DNA of 64,000 bases from Brenneria rubrifaciens. GTDB taxonomy: Bacteria > Pseudomonadota > Gammaproteobacteria > Enterobacterales > Enterobacteriaceae. The notes under the pieces are model-generated. The model was given only the letters and a program-made list of their open reading frames with translations, did not search any database and had not been told where the DNA came from. This document shows, in pieces, positions 34,035-43,960 of this stretch; positions within the stretch are counted from its first letter, which is position 1; every line of letters starts with the position of its first letter. The translations under genes and the position numbers were made by a program. The stretch lies in NCBI RefSeq assembly GCF_005484945.1, contig NZ_CP034035.1, positions 3,782,001 to 3,846,000 of the forward strand, given 5' to 3'.

Positions 34035-35003
34035 CTACTGTGGTGTAAAGCGGCGTAAATGTTGAACGGTCGCCAGCCAAGCGGCCAGCCAGCCAATCAT
34101 CCCGGCGACGAGCAACAGCAACAGAGACTCTTCCCAGCTCAGCCCTTTGACTGTAAAGGTCGTACCGAACACCGAAGCCACCTGCGCCACCACCGCGCCG
34201 AGCTTCCACACCAGCGCCTGCGACAGAACCAGCGACAATACCGCGCCGCCAAATCCCATAACGGCGCCGCCGTTGAGGAACGGGCGCAAAATAAAGCCGT
34301 CTGTCGCACCGATCAATTTCATGACATTAATGGTTTCACGGCGGCTAAAGATACTCAGTCTCACGCTGTTGCCGATCACCAAAAACACCGCGATAACCAT
34401 CAAGACGCCAATTGTCGCCGCAATCTGGCCGACCAAGCCGGTCAACGCCACCAACCGGGCAAACCAGCTGTCATCCATCCGCACTTCATCCACTCCCTGC
34501 GTAGCACCGATGCGATCGCGCAATGTCGTCAGCGTGTCGGCACTTTGAAAATTCATTTTTGGCGTAACAATGGCAACGGCGGGTAACGGGTTTTCTTCAA
34601 GCATATCCAGCGCGCCGCCAAAGCCAGACCAGTTGCGGAATTCCCCCATCGCTTCATCGCGCGTCAAGTAATTCACCTTGTCGACGCCGTCTTCAGACTG
34701 AAGTCGTGCGATCACCCCCTGCGCGGCGCCGTCATCCAGGGACTTATCCAGATAGACCGTTAACTGAGGTGAGGGATACCACTGCGCCGCAGCCTGACTG
34801 ACGTTTTTCCACACTAAATAGCAGATGCTGGGCAATGCCAGAGAAATGGCGATCACCATCACGGTCAGCAGCGTCGCCAGCGGCTGACGCAGCATGTCAT
34901 CCAGCGTATTGGTCCAGGCGTAGCGCCATTGCTCCCGCCAGCCGCCGCGTAAGGCTTTGGCCTTCGCTACCGGCTTTTTCGCATTACGGGTATTATTCGC
35001 CAT
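34035..35003 (-). CDS. ftsX: Cell-division protein FtsX
   Basis: From the ATG at 35003 (GGGGGA ribosome binding site) the product has 322 residues. It has a cytoplasmic N-terminus, four membrane segments and a large periplasmic loop between the first two. FtsX with FtsE activates peptidoglycan amidases via EnvC. It overlaps the ftsE end by 11 bp. The frame is open to 35018. Confidence 0.96.
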   Translation of the reverse strand: MANNTRNAKKPVAKAKALRGGWREQWRYAWTNTLDDMLRQPLATLLTVMVIAISLALPSICYLVWKNVSQAAAQWYPSPQLTVYLDKSLDDGAAQGVIARLQSEDGVDKVNYLTRDEAMGEFRNWSGFGGALDMLEENPLPAVAIVTPKMNFQSADTLTTLRDRIGATQGVDEVRMDDSWFARLVALTGLVGQIAATIGVLMVIAVFLVIGNSVRLSIFSRRETINVMKLIGATDGFILRPFLNGGAVMGFGGAVLSLVLSQALVWKLGAVVAQVASVFGTTFTVKGLSWEESLLLLLVAGMIGWLAAWLATVQHLRRFTPQ

Positions 35004-35664
35004 GATGATTTCCCCCAATCATGCGGCCATCCGACAGCGTCAGAACCCGGTAATGACGGCGGGCGATCAGCCCGGTATCGTGGGTTGCCATCAGTACCGT
35101 GACGCCAACCCGGTTAAACTCTTCAAACAAACGCAAAATACCTTCGGACAGGGCATCATCCAGATTACCGGTCGGCTCGTCCGCCAATAAAACAGCGGGC
35201 TTATTCACCACCGCACGCGCAATGCCGACTCGCTGCTGTTCACCGCCCGAAAGCTGGATAGGGTAATTTCGGGCTTTATCCAACAGCCCCACCTTGTCCA
35301 GCGCCGCCGATACCCGGCGGCGGATATCTTCGCTGCTGGCGCCGGCGATAATGAGCGGCATCGCCACATTGTCATAGACGGTTCTTTCCATCAGCAGATG
35401 GTGATCCTGAAAAATCATACCGATCTGGCGGCGTAGAAACGGAACTTCACGTTTTTTCAGGCGGCTGATGTTGTGCCCGGCAAACAGAATCTGCCCCGCG
35501 CTGGGACGTTCAATGCCGCAAATCAGTTTCAGCAGGGTACTTTTCCCCGCGCCGGAATGACCGGTCAGAAACGCCATCTCCGCCGGCCGCAGATTAAAAT
35601 CCACGCCTTGTAGCGCCTGACGCCCGCCGAGATAAGCTTTACTGACCTGTTCAAAACGAATCAT
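34993..35664 (-). CDS. ftsE: Cell-division ATPase FtsE
   Basis: The 223-residue ABC ATPase has Walker [13 protein letters not shown], signature [14 protein letters not shown], Walker [13 protein letters not shown] and switch MATHDTGLI. It energises FtsX at the septum. Spaced 5 bp after ftsY in a conserved ftsYEX operon. Confidence 0.98.
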   Translation of the reverse strand: MIRFEQVSKAYLGGRQALQGVDFNLRPAEMAFLTGHSGAGKSTLLKLICGIERPSAGQILFAGHNISRLKKREVPFLRRQIGMIFQDHHLLMERTVYDNVAMPLIIAGASSEDIRRRVSAALDKVGLLDKARNYPIQLSGGEQQRVGIARAVVNKPAVLLADEPTGNLDDALSEGILRLFEEFNRVGVTVLMATHDTGLIARRHYRVLTLSDGRMIGGNHHGE

Positions 35665-35669
35665 CCGTT

Positions 35670-36932
35670 TTAATCCTCTCGGGCAAAAAGTGCCTCAATA
35701 AAATCGTCAGCCTTGAATGGCCGCAAATCTTCAATGCCTTCCCCTACCCCAATATAGCGGATAGGAATGCCGAACCGATCGGCAATGGCGAAAATCACCC
35801 CGCCTTTGGCGGTGCCGTCCAGCTTCGTCAGAACGATACCCGTCAGCCCTACCGCCTCGTTAAACAGCTTCGCCTGGCTGACGGCGTTCTGTCCGGTACT
35901 GGCATCCAGCGTCAGCATCACTTCATGCGGCGCATCTTCATCCAGTTTTTTCATCACGCGCACAATCTTTTTCAACTCTTCCATCAGATGCGCTTTGTTC
36001 TGCAATCGGCCCGCAGTGTCGGCAATTAACACATCAACGCCACGCGCCTTTGCCGCCTGAATCGCATCAAAAATCACCGAGGCGGAATCGGCGCCGGTAT
36101 GCTGAGCCACCACCGCCACATTGTTGCGCTCCCCCCAGACCTGAAGCTGCTCTACCGCCGCGGCGCGGAAAGTATCGCCAGCCGCCAGCATGACCGATTT
36201 TCCCTGGGCCTGGAACTGACGCGCCATCTTGCCGATGGTGGTGGTTTTACCCACGCCGTTTACCCCGACCATCAGGATCACGTAAGGCATTTTGCCCTCG
36301 ATATTCAGCGGCTCATCAACCTTAGCAAGAATCGCCGCCATTTCTTCTTTCAGCTTAGCAAAAAGCGTATCAGCATCTTTCAGTTGTCGACGATTGGCGT
36401 GCTCGGTCAGGCTGGTGATAATTTTGCGGGTGGTTTCCACGCCCACGTCGGCAATCAACAGTTGCTCTTCCAGTCCGTCAAACAGATCGTCGTCGATTTT
36501 CTTGCCGCGAAACAATCCGATAAATCCTGAACCCAAATTTTGACGAGTTTTAATCAGGCTGTGTTTTAGGCGGGAGAAAAATCCCGCTTTCGACGGCCGC
36601 TCCTGCTCGTGCGACACGACCGGGGCATCATCCGGCTGAACCGCTTCCGGTTCGGCTTCGACCATCGGCGCGGCGTCCTCCACGCTCGCCTGTTCCGTCT
36701 CTTTTACCACGTCGACAATCGGCTTTTCCGCCGGGGATTCCTTTTCCTGCACGGCGGCATCCGCCAGTTCCTTTTCTTTTTCAGCAACCTGCCGAGCCGA
36801 ACTCTCACTATCCGGCGACGCGGCGGGCACATCTTCGACGACCGGTTTCTCTTGCGGTTGCTCTTTTTGTTCTTCTTCCTGTTTCCCTAATCCCAGCCAG
36901 GAAAAAAAACCGCGCTTCTTTTCTTTTGTCAT
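35670..36932 (-). CDS. ftsY: Signal recognition particle receptor FtsY
   Basis: The 420-residue SRP receptor has a short membrane-targeting N-terminus (KKRGFFSWLGLG), an acidic A domain (about 15-110) and the NG GTPase: G1 GVNGVGKTTTIGK, G2 DTFRAAAVEQL, G3 DTAGRLQNK, G4 TKLDGTAKGG. The acidic domain is clearly shorter than in E. coli (497 residues in all), a tolerated variation. A TTG at 36938, closer to the GGAG, is an alternative start two codons upstream. Confidence 0.97.
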   Translation of the reverse strand: MTKEKKRGFFSWLGLGKQEEEQKEQPQEKPVVEDVPAASPDSESSARQVAEKEKELADAAVQEKESPAEKPIVDVVKETEQASVEDAAPMVEAEPEAVQPDDAPVVSHEQERPSKAGFFSRLKHSLIKTRQNLGSGFIGLFRGKKIDDDLFDGLEEQLLIADVGVETTRKIITSLTEHANRRQLKDADTLFAKLKEEMAAILAKVDEPLNIEGKMPYVILMVGVNGVGKTTTIGKMARQFQAQGKSVMLAAGDTFRAAAVEQLQVWGERNNVAVVAQHTGADSASVIFDAIQAAKARGVDVLIADTAGRLQNKAHLMEELKKIVRVMKKLDEDAPHEVMLTLDASTGQNAVSQAKLFNEAVGLTGIVLTKLDGTAKGGVIFAIADRFGIPIRYIGVGEGIEDLRPFKADDFIEALFARED

Positions 36933-37181
36933 GTGCAATCGCGCTCCACGCCGCTCCGCGCAGCGAATGAATCAATGAAAATCATAGCTAAACAACGAGT
37001 TTAACACTTTCCTGCCGCCAGCAACACGCAGCCGGAAGAGGCAAAGGCAGACAATCTGCGTAACGAAATATGTCAGCCTTCATCTTAACATTCCCTCTAC
37101 ACGTAACCGCCGTTAGAATAGCGCCTGAATTTTCCTGACTGTGCCTGCCGGCAATGCGGCACACCAACCAACCCGTGAGCT

Positions 37182-37757
37182 ATGGCAAAAAAACATGCAT
37201 CGTCAGCCGCCGGCCAGATCCGAATTATCGGTGGTCAATGGCGCGGCAGAAAACTTCCGGTTCCCGACAGTCCGGGCTTACGGCCTACGACCGATCGGGT
37301 ACGTGAAACGCTGTTCAACTGGCTGGCGCCGGTGATTCAGGATTCCCGGTGTCTGGACTGTTTTGCCGGCAGCGGCGCGCTGGGCCTGGAAGCCCTGTCG
37401 CGTTATGCGACCCATGCGACATTATTGGAAGCCGAGCGAGCGGTGGCCCAGCAATTAACGCAGAATCTGGCTCTGCTTCGGGCGGAAAACGCACAGGTGG
37501 TTAATACGGATACACTACGCTGGCTGGGGCAACCGGGAGAACCTTTTGACGTGGTGTTTCTCGATCCGCCCTTTCGTAAAGACTTATTGAACAACACGCT
37601 ATCCCTGCTGGAACAACAAGGCTGGCTGGCGCCGGAGGCATGGATTTACGTGGAAACCGAGTCAGAAAATACGCAGTTGGCTATTCCGAATAACTGGCAA
37701 CTGCACCGCGAAAAGATAGCGGGTCAGGTCGCCTACCGTTTGTACATCCGTCAATGA
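37182..37757 (+). CDS. rsmD: 16S rRNA (guanine-966-N2)-methyltransferase RsmD
   Basis: The 191-residue Rossmann methylase has the N-terminal RIIGGQWRGRKLPVPD. It then has the SAM motif CFAGSGALGLEA (about 67) and the catalytic DPPF in VFLDPPFRKD (about 129). It modifies G966 of 16S rRNA after 30S assembly. It is divergent from ftsY as in E. coli. Confidence 0.97.
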   Translation: MAKKHASSAAGQIRIIGGQWRGRKLPVPDSPGLRPTTDRVRETLFNWLAPVIQDSRCLDCFAGSGALGLEALSRYATHATLLEAERAVAQQLTQNLALLRAENAQVVNTDTLRWLGQPGEPFDVVFLDPPFRKDLLNNTLSLLEQQGWLAPEAWIYVETESENTQLAIPNNWQLHREKIAGQVAYRLYIRQ

Positions 37758-37798
37758 TCGGCTCAAAGCCATTCTCAAAAACATAAAGAGGCGCACAG

Positions 37799-38077
37799 AT
37801 GTTATGGATTAATTTGGGACGACTGTTGATGCTGGGCGTGTGGGGTTTTCTGGTTTTTAACCTGATTCAGCCGTTTCCCAGACCGCTGAATATTTTTATG
37901 ACGGTGGCGATGGTGTTTATGATCCTGATGCATGGTTTCCAACTGCTGCTGTTGAAATCCAGCCCGCCTAAAGACACTCCGTCACTCAACCGGGCGCAAC
38001 AGGCGCGTATTTTTCTATTTGGCGTGTTTGAACTGTTGGCGTGGCAAAAGAAACAGCCCAAATCGACCAAAAAATAA
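37799..38077 (+). CDS. yhhL: YhhL, DUF1145 inner-membrane protein
   Basis: The 92-residue protein has two to three hydrophobic segments (LLMLGVWGFLVFNLI and MTVAMVFMILMHGFQLLLL) and a C-terminal basic tail. It fits the DUF1145 protein YhhL, which follows rsmD in E. coli. The function is unknown. Confidence 0.85.
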   Translation: MLWINLGRLLMLGVWGFLVFNLIQPFPRPLNIFMTVAMVFMILMHGFQLLLLKSSPPKDTPSLNRAQQARIFLFGVFELLAWQKKQPKSTKK

Positions 38078-38080
38078 TCT

Positions 38081-38444
38081 TCACGCCTGCTGGGGCGCAA
38101 AACCGATAAAACGGGTGCCTTTCACCTGCAACATACCCAGCATGCCCGTATTGAGTTGGTGATAATCGGGACTATCGAGCCGCAGAGTCATATCCGTCCC
38201 GCCATATACCGGATGAAACGTTGCTTCATAACGCATCTCCTGCGGCACCACGATCTGATGTTCACGGGAACGGCTGCGACTACGCGGATACGCCCGCTTA
38301 CTTAGTTGTTACCTCCACCAATACGGTACGCAGCGGAGCGGCATCATTCAACGCCTCCTGTTTTCGCTGGCGCAGATATTGTCGCCCAGCCAGCACAAGA
38401 ATTAACGCAAAGACCAGTATCAACAGCAGAGGAAACTTGCTCAT
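38081..38444 (-). pseudogene. yhhM: yhhM (DUF2500), disrupted by a frameshift
   Basis: From the ATG at 38444 the frame encodes a membrane-anchored start (MSKFPLLLILVFALILVLAG) and runs to VLVEVTTK before a TAA at 38298-38300. The remainder resumes one base out of frame as SKRAYPRSRSRSREHQ, EMRYEATFHP, then KGTRFIGF, and stops at 38081-38083. Together the parts align end to end with E. coli YhhM. The span is 364 bp, one more than a multiple of three, which is consistent with a single inserted base near 38297-38310. It could be a real null allele or a sequencing error. Confidence 0.82.
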
Positions 38445-38447
38445 GGG

Positions 38448-38768
38448 TCAGGTTTTTTTTCCGGGAAGATAAGGGAAGTGCGTCACGTTATCCCCCAGTT
38501 CGGAAATACGGGCGCTGCCTTTTTCCGTCACCGCATCAATACGAATAATTGCCTGCAAAGGGATAAAGCTGCGGCTGACGCCGGAAAACTCCGTTTTAAG
38601 CTTTTCTGTCGAAGGGTCGACCAGCACCGTTGATTGGCTATCGAAGACAAAGTCGGCGATTTCAATAAAACCGAACAGCGTGCTCGACACTAATTCACGC
38701 ACATAAAGCTGGTAGTTCTTACCATTATTAATGAATTGAATACGATACAGTGCGGATTCCTTACTCAT
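38448..38768 (-). CDS. DUF1820 family protein
   Basis: The 106-residue protein (ALYRIQFINNGKNYQLYVREL, then FGFIEIADFVFD, ending in FPYLPGKK) has the content and length of the DUF1820 family found in many gammaproteobacteria. No membrane segment or catalytic motif is visible. It is upstream of yhhM on the same strand, 3 bp apart, so the two were probably cotranscribed. The function is unknown. Confidence 0.8.
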   Translation of the reverse strand: MSKESALYRIQFINNGKNYQLYVRELVSSTLFGFIEIADFVFDSQSTVLVDPSTEKLKTEFSGVSRSFIPLQAIIRIDAVTEKGSARISELGDNVTHFPYLPGKKT

Positions 38769-38957
38769 TCAACACTACACTCCTTCAAGCGATTTTACCG
38801 CCCCCATCGGCAGTAAAAACAGGTCGATAAAATAGCATGAAGCACGGGTATTCGCATCAGTCTCACCCGATGTTGTTTATACTTATAGCAGCCCCCTACA
38901 TTGAATAAAGAAAGGGTTACATCTGATACTGGTTACCTTCTCTCATAAGGACGATCT

Positions 38958-39587
38958 ATGCTCTGGTCATTTATTGCCGTACTTTTCTCTGGCTGGCTAT
39001 ACGTTGACGCCAGCTATCGCGGCCCGGTGTGGCAGCGCTGGCTGTTCAAACCGGTCACGTTGTTACTATTGCTGGCGCTGGCCTGGCAAACCCCGCTCCT
39101 GAGCGTACCCGGTTATTTGGTAGTCGCAGGCTTGCTGGCCACGCTGGTCGCCGACACTCTGCTTCTGCTTCCGACACAGCGTCTGCTCTACGCGTTTGCC
39201 GCCTATTTCGTGTCTCACCTGCTTTACACCATCAGCTTTTTCACCAGCCAGATCACGCTGACATTCTTCTGGCCGCTGGCGCTGGCGCTCGCGGTGCTGG
39301 CGGCGGTGCTGATCGCCATCATCTGGAGCAGACTCGATACCTTACGCTGGCCGACATGCGCTTTTATCCTCATGACCACCTTAATGGTATGGATCGCCGG
39401 GGAGCGTTATTTTGCACTGGAAAGCGATTATAATTTCTCATTACTGGCAGGCTGCGCGCTGCTATTCATCGCCCACGCGACCTGGCTTATTCATCACTAT
39501 CGCATCAGCTTCCGCGCCCATCAGGTCATTGTGGCGGCCTGCTATTTTGGCGGACATTTTCTTATCGTGCGCTCACTCTATTTTTAA
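38958..39587 (+). CDS. yhhN: YhhN, TMEM86-family membrane protein
   Basis: The 209-residue protein is nearly all membrane segments (about seven or eight). It has the YhhN/TMEM86 features [28 protein letters not shown] and a C-terminal [10 protein letters not shown]. Animal TMEM86 proteins are lysoplasmalogenases; the bacterial role is not settled. It precedes zntA as in E. coli. Confidence 0.88.
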   Translation: MLWSFIAVLFSGWLYVDASYRGPVWQRWLFKPVTLLLLLALAWQTPLLSVPGYLVVAGLLATLVADTLLLLPTQRLLYAFAAYFVSHLLYTISFFTSQITLTFFWPLALALAVLAAVLIAIIWSRLDTLRWPTCAFILMTTLMVWIAGERYFALESDYNFSLLAGCALLFIAHATWLIHHYRISFRAHQVIVAACYFGGHFLIVRSLYF

Positions 39588-39678
39588 CGTTCACCCCGCA
39601 CGCGAATTGCTGGAGTAACCCGATACAACGGTGTAAAGTTTCTGATGGAAATCATTATCATCAATACAGGAGGAGTAT

Positions 39679-42000
39679 ATGCATTCTCATCAGCACCACC
39701 ATCATAGCGGTGAAAAGTCAGCCTGCTGTCAGGCGCATGCCAAACCGGTATCACGCGCGGAAAAAAGCTGCTGCGCGGTAAAACACGCCCCTGCCGCCGC
39801 AATCAATACAGGTCGCACTCCCGATAACACCGCATCGGAAAGCGGCGATAATGCCGACTCGGACGACCCCGACGGCGGAGACAGTGACCGCCCCCGCGCC
39901 TTTCAGAATTTCAGTTGGAAAATCACTGGAATGGATTGTCCAAGCTGTGCCCGTAAAGTTGAAAATGCAGTAAAAAATCTCCAGGGAATCGAACGCGCCA
40001 ATGTGTTGTTCGCAACCGAAAAACTGGTTGTCGCCGCCCGCGACGATGTCCGCTCACAGGTACAAAACGCAGTTTCGCAAATTGGTTTCACCTTGCATGA
40101 TCTTGCCCCAAGCACGCCACCTGCGGCGAATTCACGCCGTTTCATGCACGGCTCTTATTTTCAAGAATATGGTTTCCTGATTCTCTTTGTGTCGTTGACC
40201 GCCATCAGTTGGGGGCTTTCATTTCTGGATGATAGGCTCAGTGAAATGGCGTTTATCGCCACCACGGTTGTCGGCCTCATTCCCGTACTGAAAAAAGCCA
40301 TACAGCTTACCCGCTCCAGCACCCCTTTCGCGATTGAAACGCTGATGAGCGTGGCCTCCATCGGGGCTTTACTGATTGGCGCCACAACAGAAGCCACGGT
40401 GATTCTGCTGCTCTTTATGCTGGGTGAACGACTGGAATCCTATGCGGCCAACCGTGCGCGGCAAGGCGTCACCGCTTTAATGGCCCTGATCCCTGAAGAC
40501 GCCATCGTGCTCAGAAACGAGCGGCGCGTTAAGGTGCCGATTGCCAGTCTGTTACCCGGCGATGTGATTGAAATCGCCCCCGGCGGACGACTGCCTGCCG
40601 ATGCGGAATTGCTGCATGTGGAAGCCAGCTTTGATGAAAGCGCCCTCACCGGCGAATCAATGCCCGTTGAGCGTAGCGCAGGCGAAAAAGTCGCCGCCGG
40701 CAGCCTGTGCGTCGATAAAATGGTACAACTGCGCGTCATTTCACAACCGGGCAACAGCGCCATCGATCGCATTCTGCAACTGATTGAGGAAGCCGAAACG
40801 CGACGTGCGCCAATCGAACGTTTCCTCGATAGCTTCAGCCGTTATTACACGCCAGCCATTATGTTGCTGTCGTTACTGGTTATTCTGATTCCCCCCCTGC
40901 TGATGGGCCAGCCGTGGCAAGAGTGGATTTATCGCGGCCTGACGCTACTGCTGATCGGCTGTCCATGCGCGCTGGTGATTTCCACGCCGGCGGCGATTAC
41001 CTCCGGTCTGGCGGCGGCAACCCGCCAGGGCGCGCTGATCAAAGGGGGCGCGGCGCTGGAATCGCTGGGAGGAATTCGCACTATCGCCTTTGATAAAACC
41101 GGCACGCTGACCGAAGGCAAACCACAGATTACCGATATTTTACCGGCGGTTGGCGTGAGTGAGGCGGCGCTGCTGGCGCGAACCGCGGCAGTGGAGGCCG
41201 GCTCACACCACCCGCTGGCGCAGGCGATTGTGCAACACGCCCGCGCCACCAGCGTTTTCCTGCCAATCGCGGCGGATCGCCGCGCCTTAGCCGGCATCGG
41301 CGTGGAAGGCACCATCGCGGGTAAGCGAGTTCAGGTTAGCGCCCCCGCCAGACTGCCCGCGGGTACGCTGGCTCCTCTCTGGCAACAGCAGGTTGATACG
41401 CTGGAAAGCGCAGGCAAAACGGTGGTTGTCGTACAGGAAGAGGGGCAAGTACAGGGTTTGCTGGCCCTGCGCGACACATTGCGAAATGACGCGCGAAACG
41501 CGCTGGCCGCGCTACAAAATATGAACATACGCTGCGTCATGCTCACCGGCGACAACCCGCGTGCCGCCGCCGCAATCGCGGCCGATTTAGGTATCGACTA
41601 CCGGGCAGGCTTGCTGCCTGCCGACAAAGTGGCCGCCGTGAGTGAGCTTAATCAGCAGCATCCGGTCGCCATGGTCGGCGATGGCATCAACGACGCGCCC
41701 GCCATGAAAGCCTCAACCATCGGCATTGCGATGGGAAGCGGCACCGATGTCGCGCTGGAAACCGCGGACGCCGCCCTGACGCACAGCCGTCTGGGAGGAT
41801 TAGCCAGCATGATCCGGCTGTCGCGCGCAACGCACCGGAATATTCGTCAGAATATTACCATCGCGCTGGGGCTGAAAGCGGTTTTCCTGATCACCAGCAT
41901 ATTGGGGATCACCGGGCTGTGGCTGGCGGTATTGGCGGATTCCGGCGCCACGGCGCTGGTCACCGCCAACGCGTTGCGGCTGCTTAAAAAACAGGATTGA
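39679..42000 (+). CDS. zntA: Zn(II)/Cd(II)/Pb(II)-exporting P1B-type ATPase ZntA
   Basis: The 773-residue pump has a His/Cys-rich start (MHSHQHHHHSGEKSACC), an acidic linker and one metal-binding HMA domain with GMDCPSC (about 91). The membrane domain follows with the transport motif CPCAL (about 431), then TGES, the phosphorylated Asp in DKTGTLTEG (about 474) and GDGINDAPA. It exports zinc, cadmium and lead. I looked for the ZntR palindrome in the leader and did not find a good one. The ATG has GGAGGAG upstream. Confidence 0.97.
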   Translation: MHSHQHHHHSGEKSACCQAHAKPVSRAEKSCCAVKHAPAAAINTGRTPDNTASESGDNADSDDPDGGDSDRPRAFQNFSWKITGMDCPSCARKVENAVKNLQGIERANVLFATEKLVVAARDDVRSQVQNAVSQIGFTLHDLAPSTPPAANSRRFMHGSYFQEYGFLILFVSLTAISWGLSFLDDRLSEMAFIATTVVGLIPVLKKAIQLTRSSTPFAIETLMSVASIGALLIGATTEATVILLLFMLGERLESYAANRARQGVTALMALIPEDAIVLRNERRVKVPIASLLPGDVIEIAPGGRLPADAELLHVEASFDESALTGESMPVERSAGEKVAAGSLCVDKMVQLRVISQPGNSAIDRILQLIEEAETRRAPIERFLDSFSRYYTPAIMLLSLLVILIPPLLMGQPWQEWIYRGLTLLLIGCPCALVISTPAAITSGLAAATRQGALIKGGAALESLGGIRTIAFDKTGTLTEGKPQITDILPAVGVSEAALLARTAAVEAGSHHPLAQAIVQHARATSVFLPIAADRRALAGIGVEGTIAGKRVQVSAPARLPAGTLAPLWQQQVDTLESAGKTVVVVQEEGQVQGLLALRDTLRNDARNALAALQNMNIRCVMLTGDNPRAAAAIAADLGIDYRAGLLPADKVAAVSELNQQHPVAMVGDGINDAPAMKASTIGIAMGSGTDVALETADAALTHSRLGGLASMIRLSRATHRNIRQNITIALGLKAVFLITSILGITGLWLAVLADSGATALVTANALRLLKKQD

Positions 42001-42036
42001 CGCATTTCAACGCCCTGTCATGCAGGGCGTTGTCGC

Positions 42037-42282
42037 TTAACCCTTTTTGCGCAGCAAGTAACGGTAGGGAAGCTGTTCGGTCATTTGCGCCAGCAGATCA
42101 TGCTCCATATAGCGGCAGAAACCGGGAATATCACGGGTGGTCGCGGGATCGTCTGCGATCACCAACAGCGTTTGTCCAGACGCCATCTGGCGTACCGTCT
42201 TGCGCATCATCATCACCGGTTCGGGACAGCGCAGTCCCTGAACATCAAGGGTTTTATCAGGATTGGCGAATAGGTCGGTCAT
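42037..42282 (-). CDS. tusA: Sulfur-carrier protein TusA
   Basis: The 81-residue protein begins at the ATG at 42282 ([25 protein letters not shown]). The active-site cysteine in LRCPEP is at about position 19. It accepts sulfur from IscS and passes it to TusBCD for 2-thiouridine formation at U34 of tRNAs. The length and sequence match E. coli TusA. It converges with zntA. Confidence 0.97.
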   Translation of the reverse strand: MTDLFANPDKTLDVQGLRCPEPVMMMRKTVRQMASGQTLLVIADDPATTRDIPGFCRYMEHDLLAQMTEQLPYRYLLRKKG

Positions 42283-42455
42283 CAACGTTCTCTGTGGCAG
42301 GGTGGCAGGCAGTCATAAAAAACCGCTTTAGTTTACGCCGGAGATTCTGTGACGCAAGCCACGACAACGTTTGCGTAAAAAGCAACCATTGCATTACCAA
42401 AGCGGTTGCGTATTATGCCGCCGTATCGCCGGAAAAAACGGCGCAGGATGATTTC

Positions 42456-42490
42456 TTGGGTTCCCTAACCCCAATAACCAAAAAGGTCAC
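42456..42490 (+). promoter_or_regulatory. Candidate preQ1-I riboswitch in the yhhQ leader
   Basis: P1 would be TTGGG (42456-42460) with CCCAA (42470-42474) around the loop TTCCCTAAC. A following A-rich stretch, ACCAAAAAGGTC, contains the ribosome binding site AAGG (42483-42486) 7 bp before the ATG. This compact layout, with the loop able to pair with the AGGT segment, is that of preQ1-I riboswitches. These are known upstream of queuosine-precursor transporter genes. Ligand-dependent folding would hide the ribosome binding site. Confidence 0.65.
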
Positions 42491-42493
42491 ATT

Positions 42494-43171
42494 ATGTATC
42501 GTTTTACTCCCCGGCAGCAGCTTAGCGCGCTGATCTGGCTATCGTTGTTTCACATTCTGATTATTACTTCCAGTAACTACCTGGTACAGCTTCCGGTATC
42601 AATCTTCGGTTTCCATACCACCTGGGGCGCGTTTACCTTCCCGTTTATCTTTCTGGCGACCGATCTGACGGTGCGGATTTTTGGTGCGCCGCTGGCGCGT
42701 CGTATCATCTTGACCGTTATGGTGCCCGCGCTGGTGATTTCCTATTTTATTTCCGCGCTGTTCTATCAGGGGACATGGCAAGGGTTCGGTTCGCTGAGCC
42801 AGGTTAATATCGTGGTTGCCCGCATTGCCTGCGCCAGCTTTATGGCTTACGTTCTGGGTCAGATTCTGGATGTTCACGTGTTTAACCGGCTGCGCCAGCG
42901 TAATGCCTGGTGGGTCGCGCCGGCGGTTTCAACCGTATTCGGCAATCTCAGCGATACGCTGGCCTTTTTCTTTATTGCGTTCTATCGCAGTAGCGATCCT
43001 TTCATGGCGTCGAACTGGGTCGAGATAGCGCTGGTGGATTACACATTCAAGCTGTTGATTAGCCTGACCTTCTTCGTACCGATGTATGGTGTGATGCTAA
43101 ATAGGGTGTTGAAATACCTGAGTGAACAGCAAGATACGGCGTCCTGTCAGTCGGTTAAAGGCCACAGCTAA
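42494..43171 (+). CDS. yhhQ: Queuosine precursor transporter YhhQ
   Basis: The 225-residue inner-membrane protein has about six membrane segments. Family features include WGAFTFPFIFLATDLTVRIFGA and FGNLSDTLAFFFIAF. YhhQ imports 7-cyano-7-deazaguanine and related bases for queuosine synthesis. The preQ1-type leader fits this role. Confidence 0.93.
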   Translation: MYRFTPRQQLSALIWLSLFHILIITSSNYLVQLPVSIFGFHTTWGAFTFPFIFLATDLTVRIFGAPLARRIILTVMVPALVISYFISALFYQGTWQGFGSLSQVNIVVARIACASFMAYVLGQILDVHVFNRLRQRNAWWVAPAVSTVFGNLSDTLAFFFIAFYRSSDPFMASNWVEIALVDYTFKLLISLTFFVPMYGVMLNRVLKYLSEQQDTASCQSVKGHS

Positions 43172-43283
43172 CAGAATCCGCCGCCGAGTGTTGCCGATAT
43201 TGGCGGTAAAATGCTTGTTTATGCCGTCTGAATAGGGTGCCATACTGTGCTCACCTGTTAAAAAAATACTGAGAAAGGGACCT

Positions 43284-43850
43284 ATGTCTAACTTAGTAAA
43301 ATACTTCGGTGTCAGCCTGTTGGTGACCGTGCTGGCGGCCTGTGATGGCAAAACGGACGATGCGGCAAACGCGCCCGAACAAGATAAACCGGCGGCGGAA
43401 GCCTCCGCGAATCAGACGGTTGAACTGCTGTCAGGGAAAATCTCGTTTACGCTGCCGGCCGACATGCAGGATCAAAGCGGTAAATTAGGGACGCAGGCAA
43501 ACAATATGCATGTGTACGCCAACGGTAACGGACAAAAAGCGGTGATCGTGATCCTGGGCGACAAAACCACGGAGGCGCTGTCCGTACTGACGCAACGCCT
43601 GGAAGATCAACAGCGAACCCGTGATGCCAACCTTCAGGTTGTAACCAATAAAACCATCGAGGTTGACGGGCAGAAACTGCAACAATTAGACAGTATCATC
43701 ACCAGCAGCGGACAGCAGGCCTATTCCTCGGTGGTGCTGGGCAAAGTGGACAACCATCTGCTGACCTTACAGATCACCCTGCCCGCAGACAATCAACAGC
43801 AGGCACAGACTACAGCGGAAAACATCATTCACACGCTGAAGCTGAAATAA
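43284..43850 (+). CDS. dcrB: DcrB-like periplasmic lipoprotein
   Basis: The 188-residue product has a lipoprotein signal peptide with lipobox LAAC (Cys about 21). A linker rich in A and D follows, then a DcrB domain ([14 protein letters not shown], about 50). E. coli DcrB is needed for phage C1 and C6 infection and lies next to yhhQ. Recent work ties DcrB to envelope homeostasis. The ATG has GGGACCT upstream. Confidence 0.9.
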   Translation: MSNLVKYFGVSLLVTVLAACDGKTDDAANAPEQDKPAAEASANQTVELLSGKISFTLPADMQDQSGKLGTQANNMHVYANGNGQKAVIVILGDKTTEALSVLTQRLEDQQRTRDANLQVVTNKTIEVDGQKLQQLDSIITSSGQQAYSSVVLGKVDNHLLTLQITLPADNQQQAQTTAENIIHTLKLK

Positions 43851-43892
43851 ATACCCCGCCTGCCGCAAAGATATAACGTCATCTGCCGACTG

Positions 43893-43960
43893 TCTTTTTT
43901 ATGGCGGGCATTCTGCCCGCCCCCCTGCGACCGTCATTGCGTGGCGTTGAAAACGCGCCT
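43893..43960 (-). repeat. Dispersed intergenic repeat, copy E
   Basis: On the minus strand it runs AGGCGCGTTTTCAACGCC, GACGGTCG, AGGGGGGCGGGCAGAAT, then GCCCGCCATAAAAAA. It is the copy that agrees best with copy A. It carries the stem GGCGGGC/GCCCGCC. Confidence 0.65.

Noticed and set aside
39600..39678. A ZntR palindrome or Fur-like site in the zntA leader
   Set aside because: CTGGAGT near 39610 has no second half, and the GATAATGATT-like word near 39650 matches only one Fur half site.
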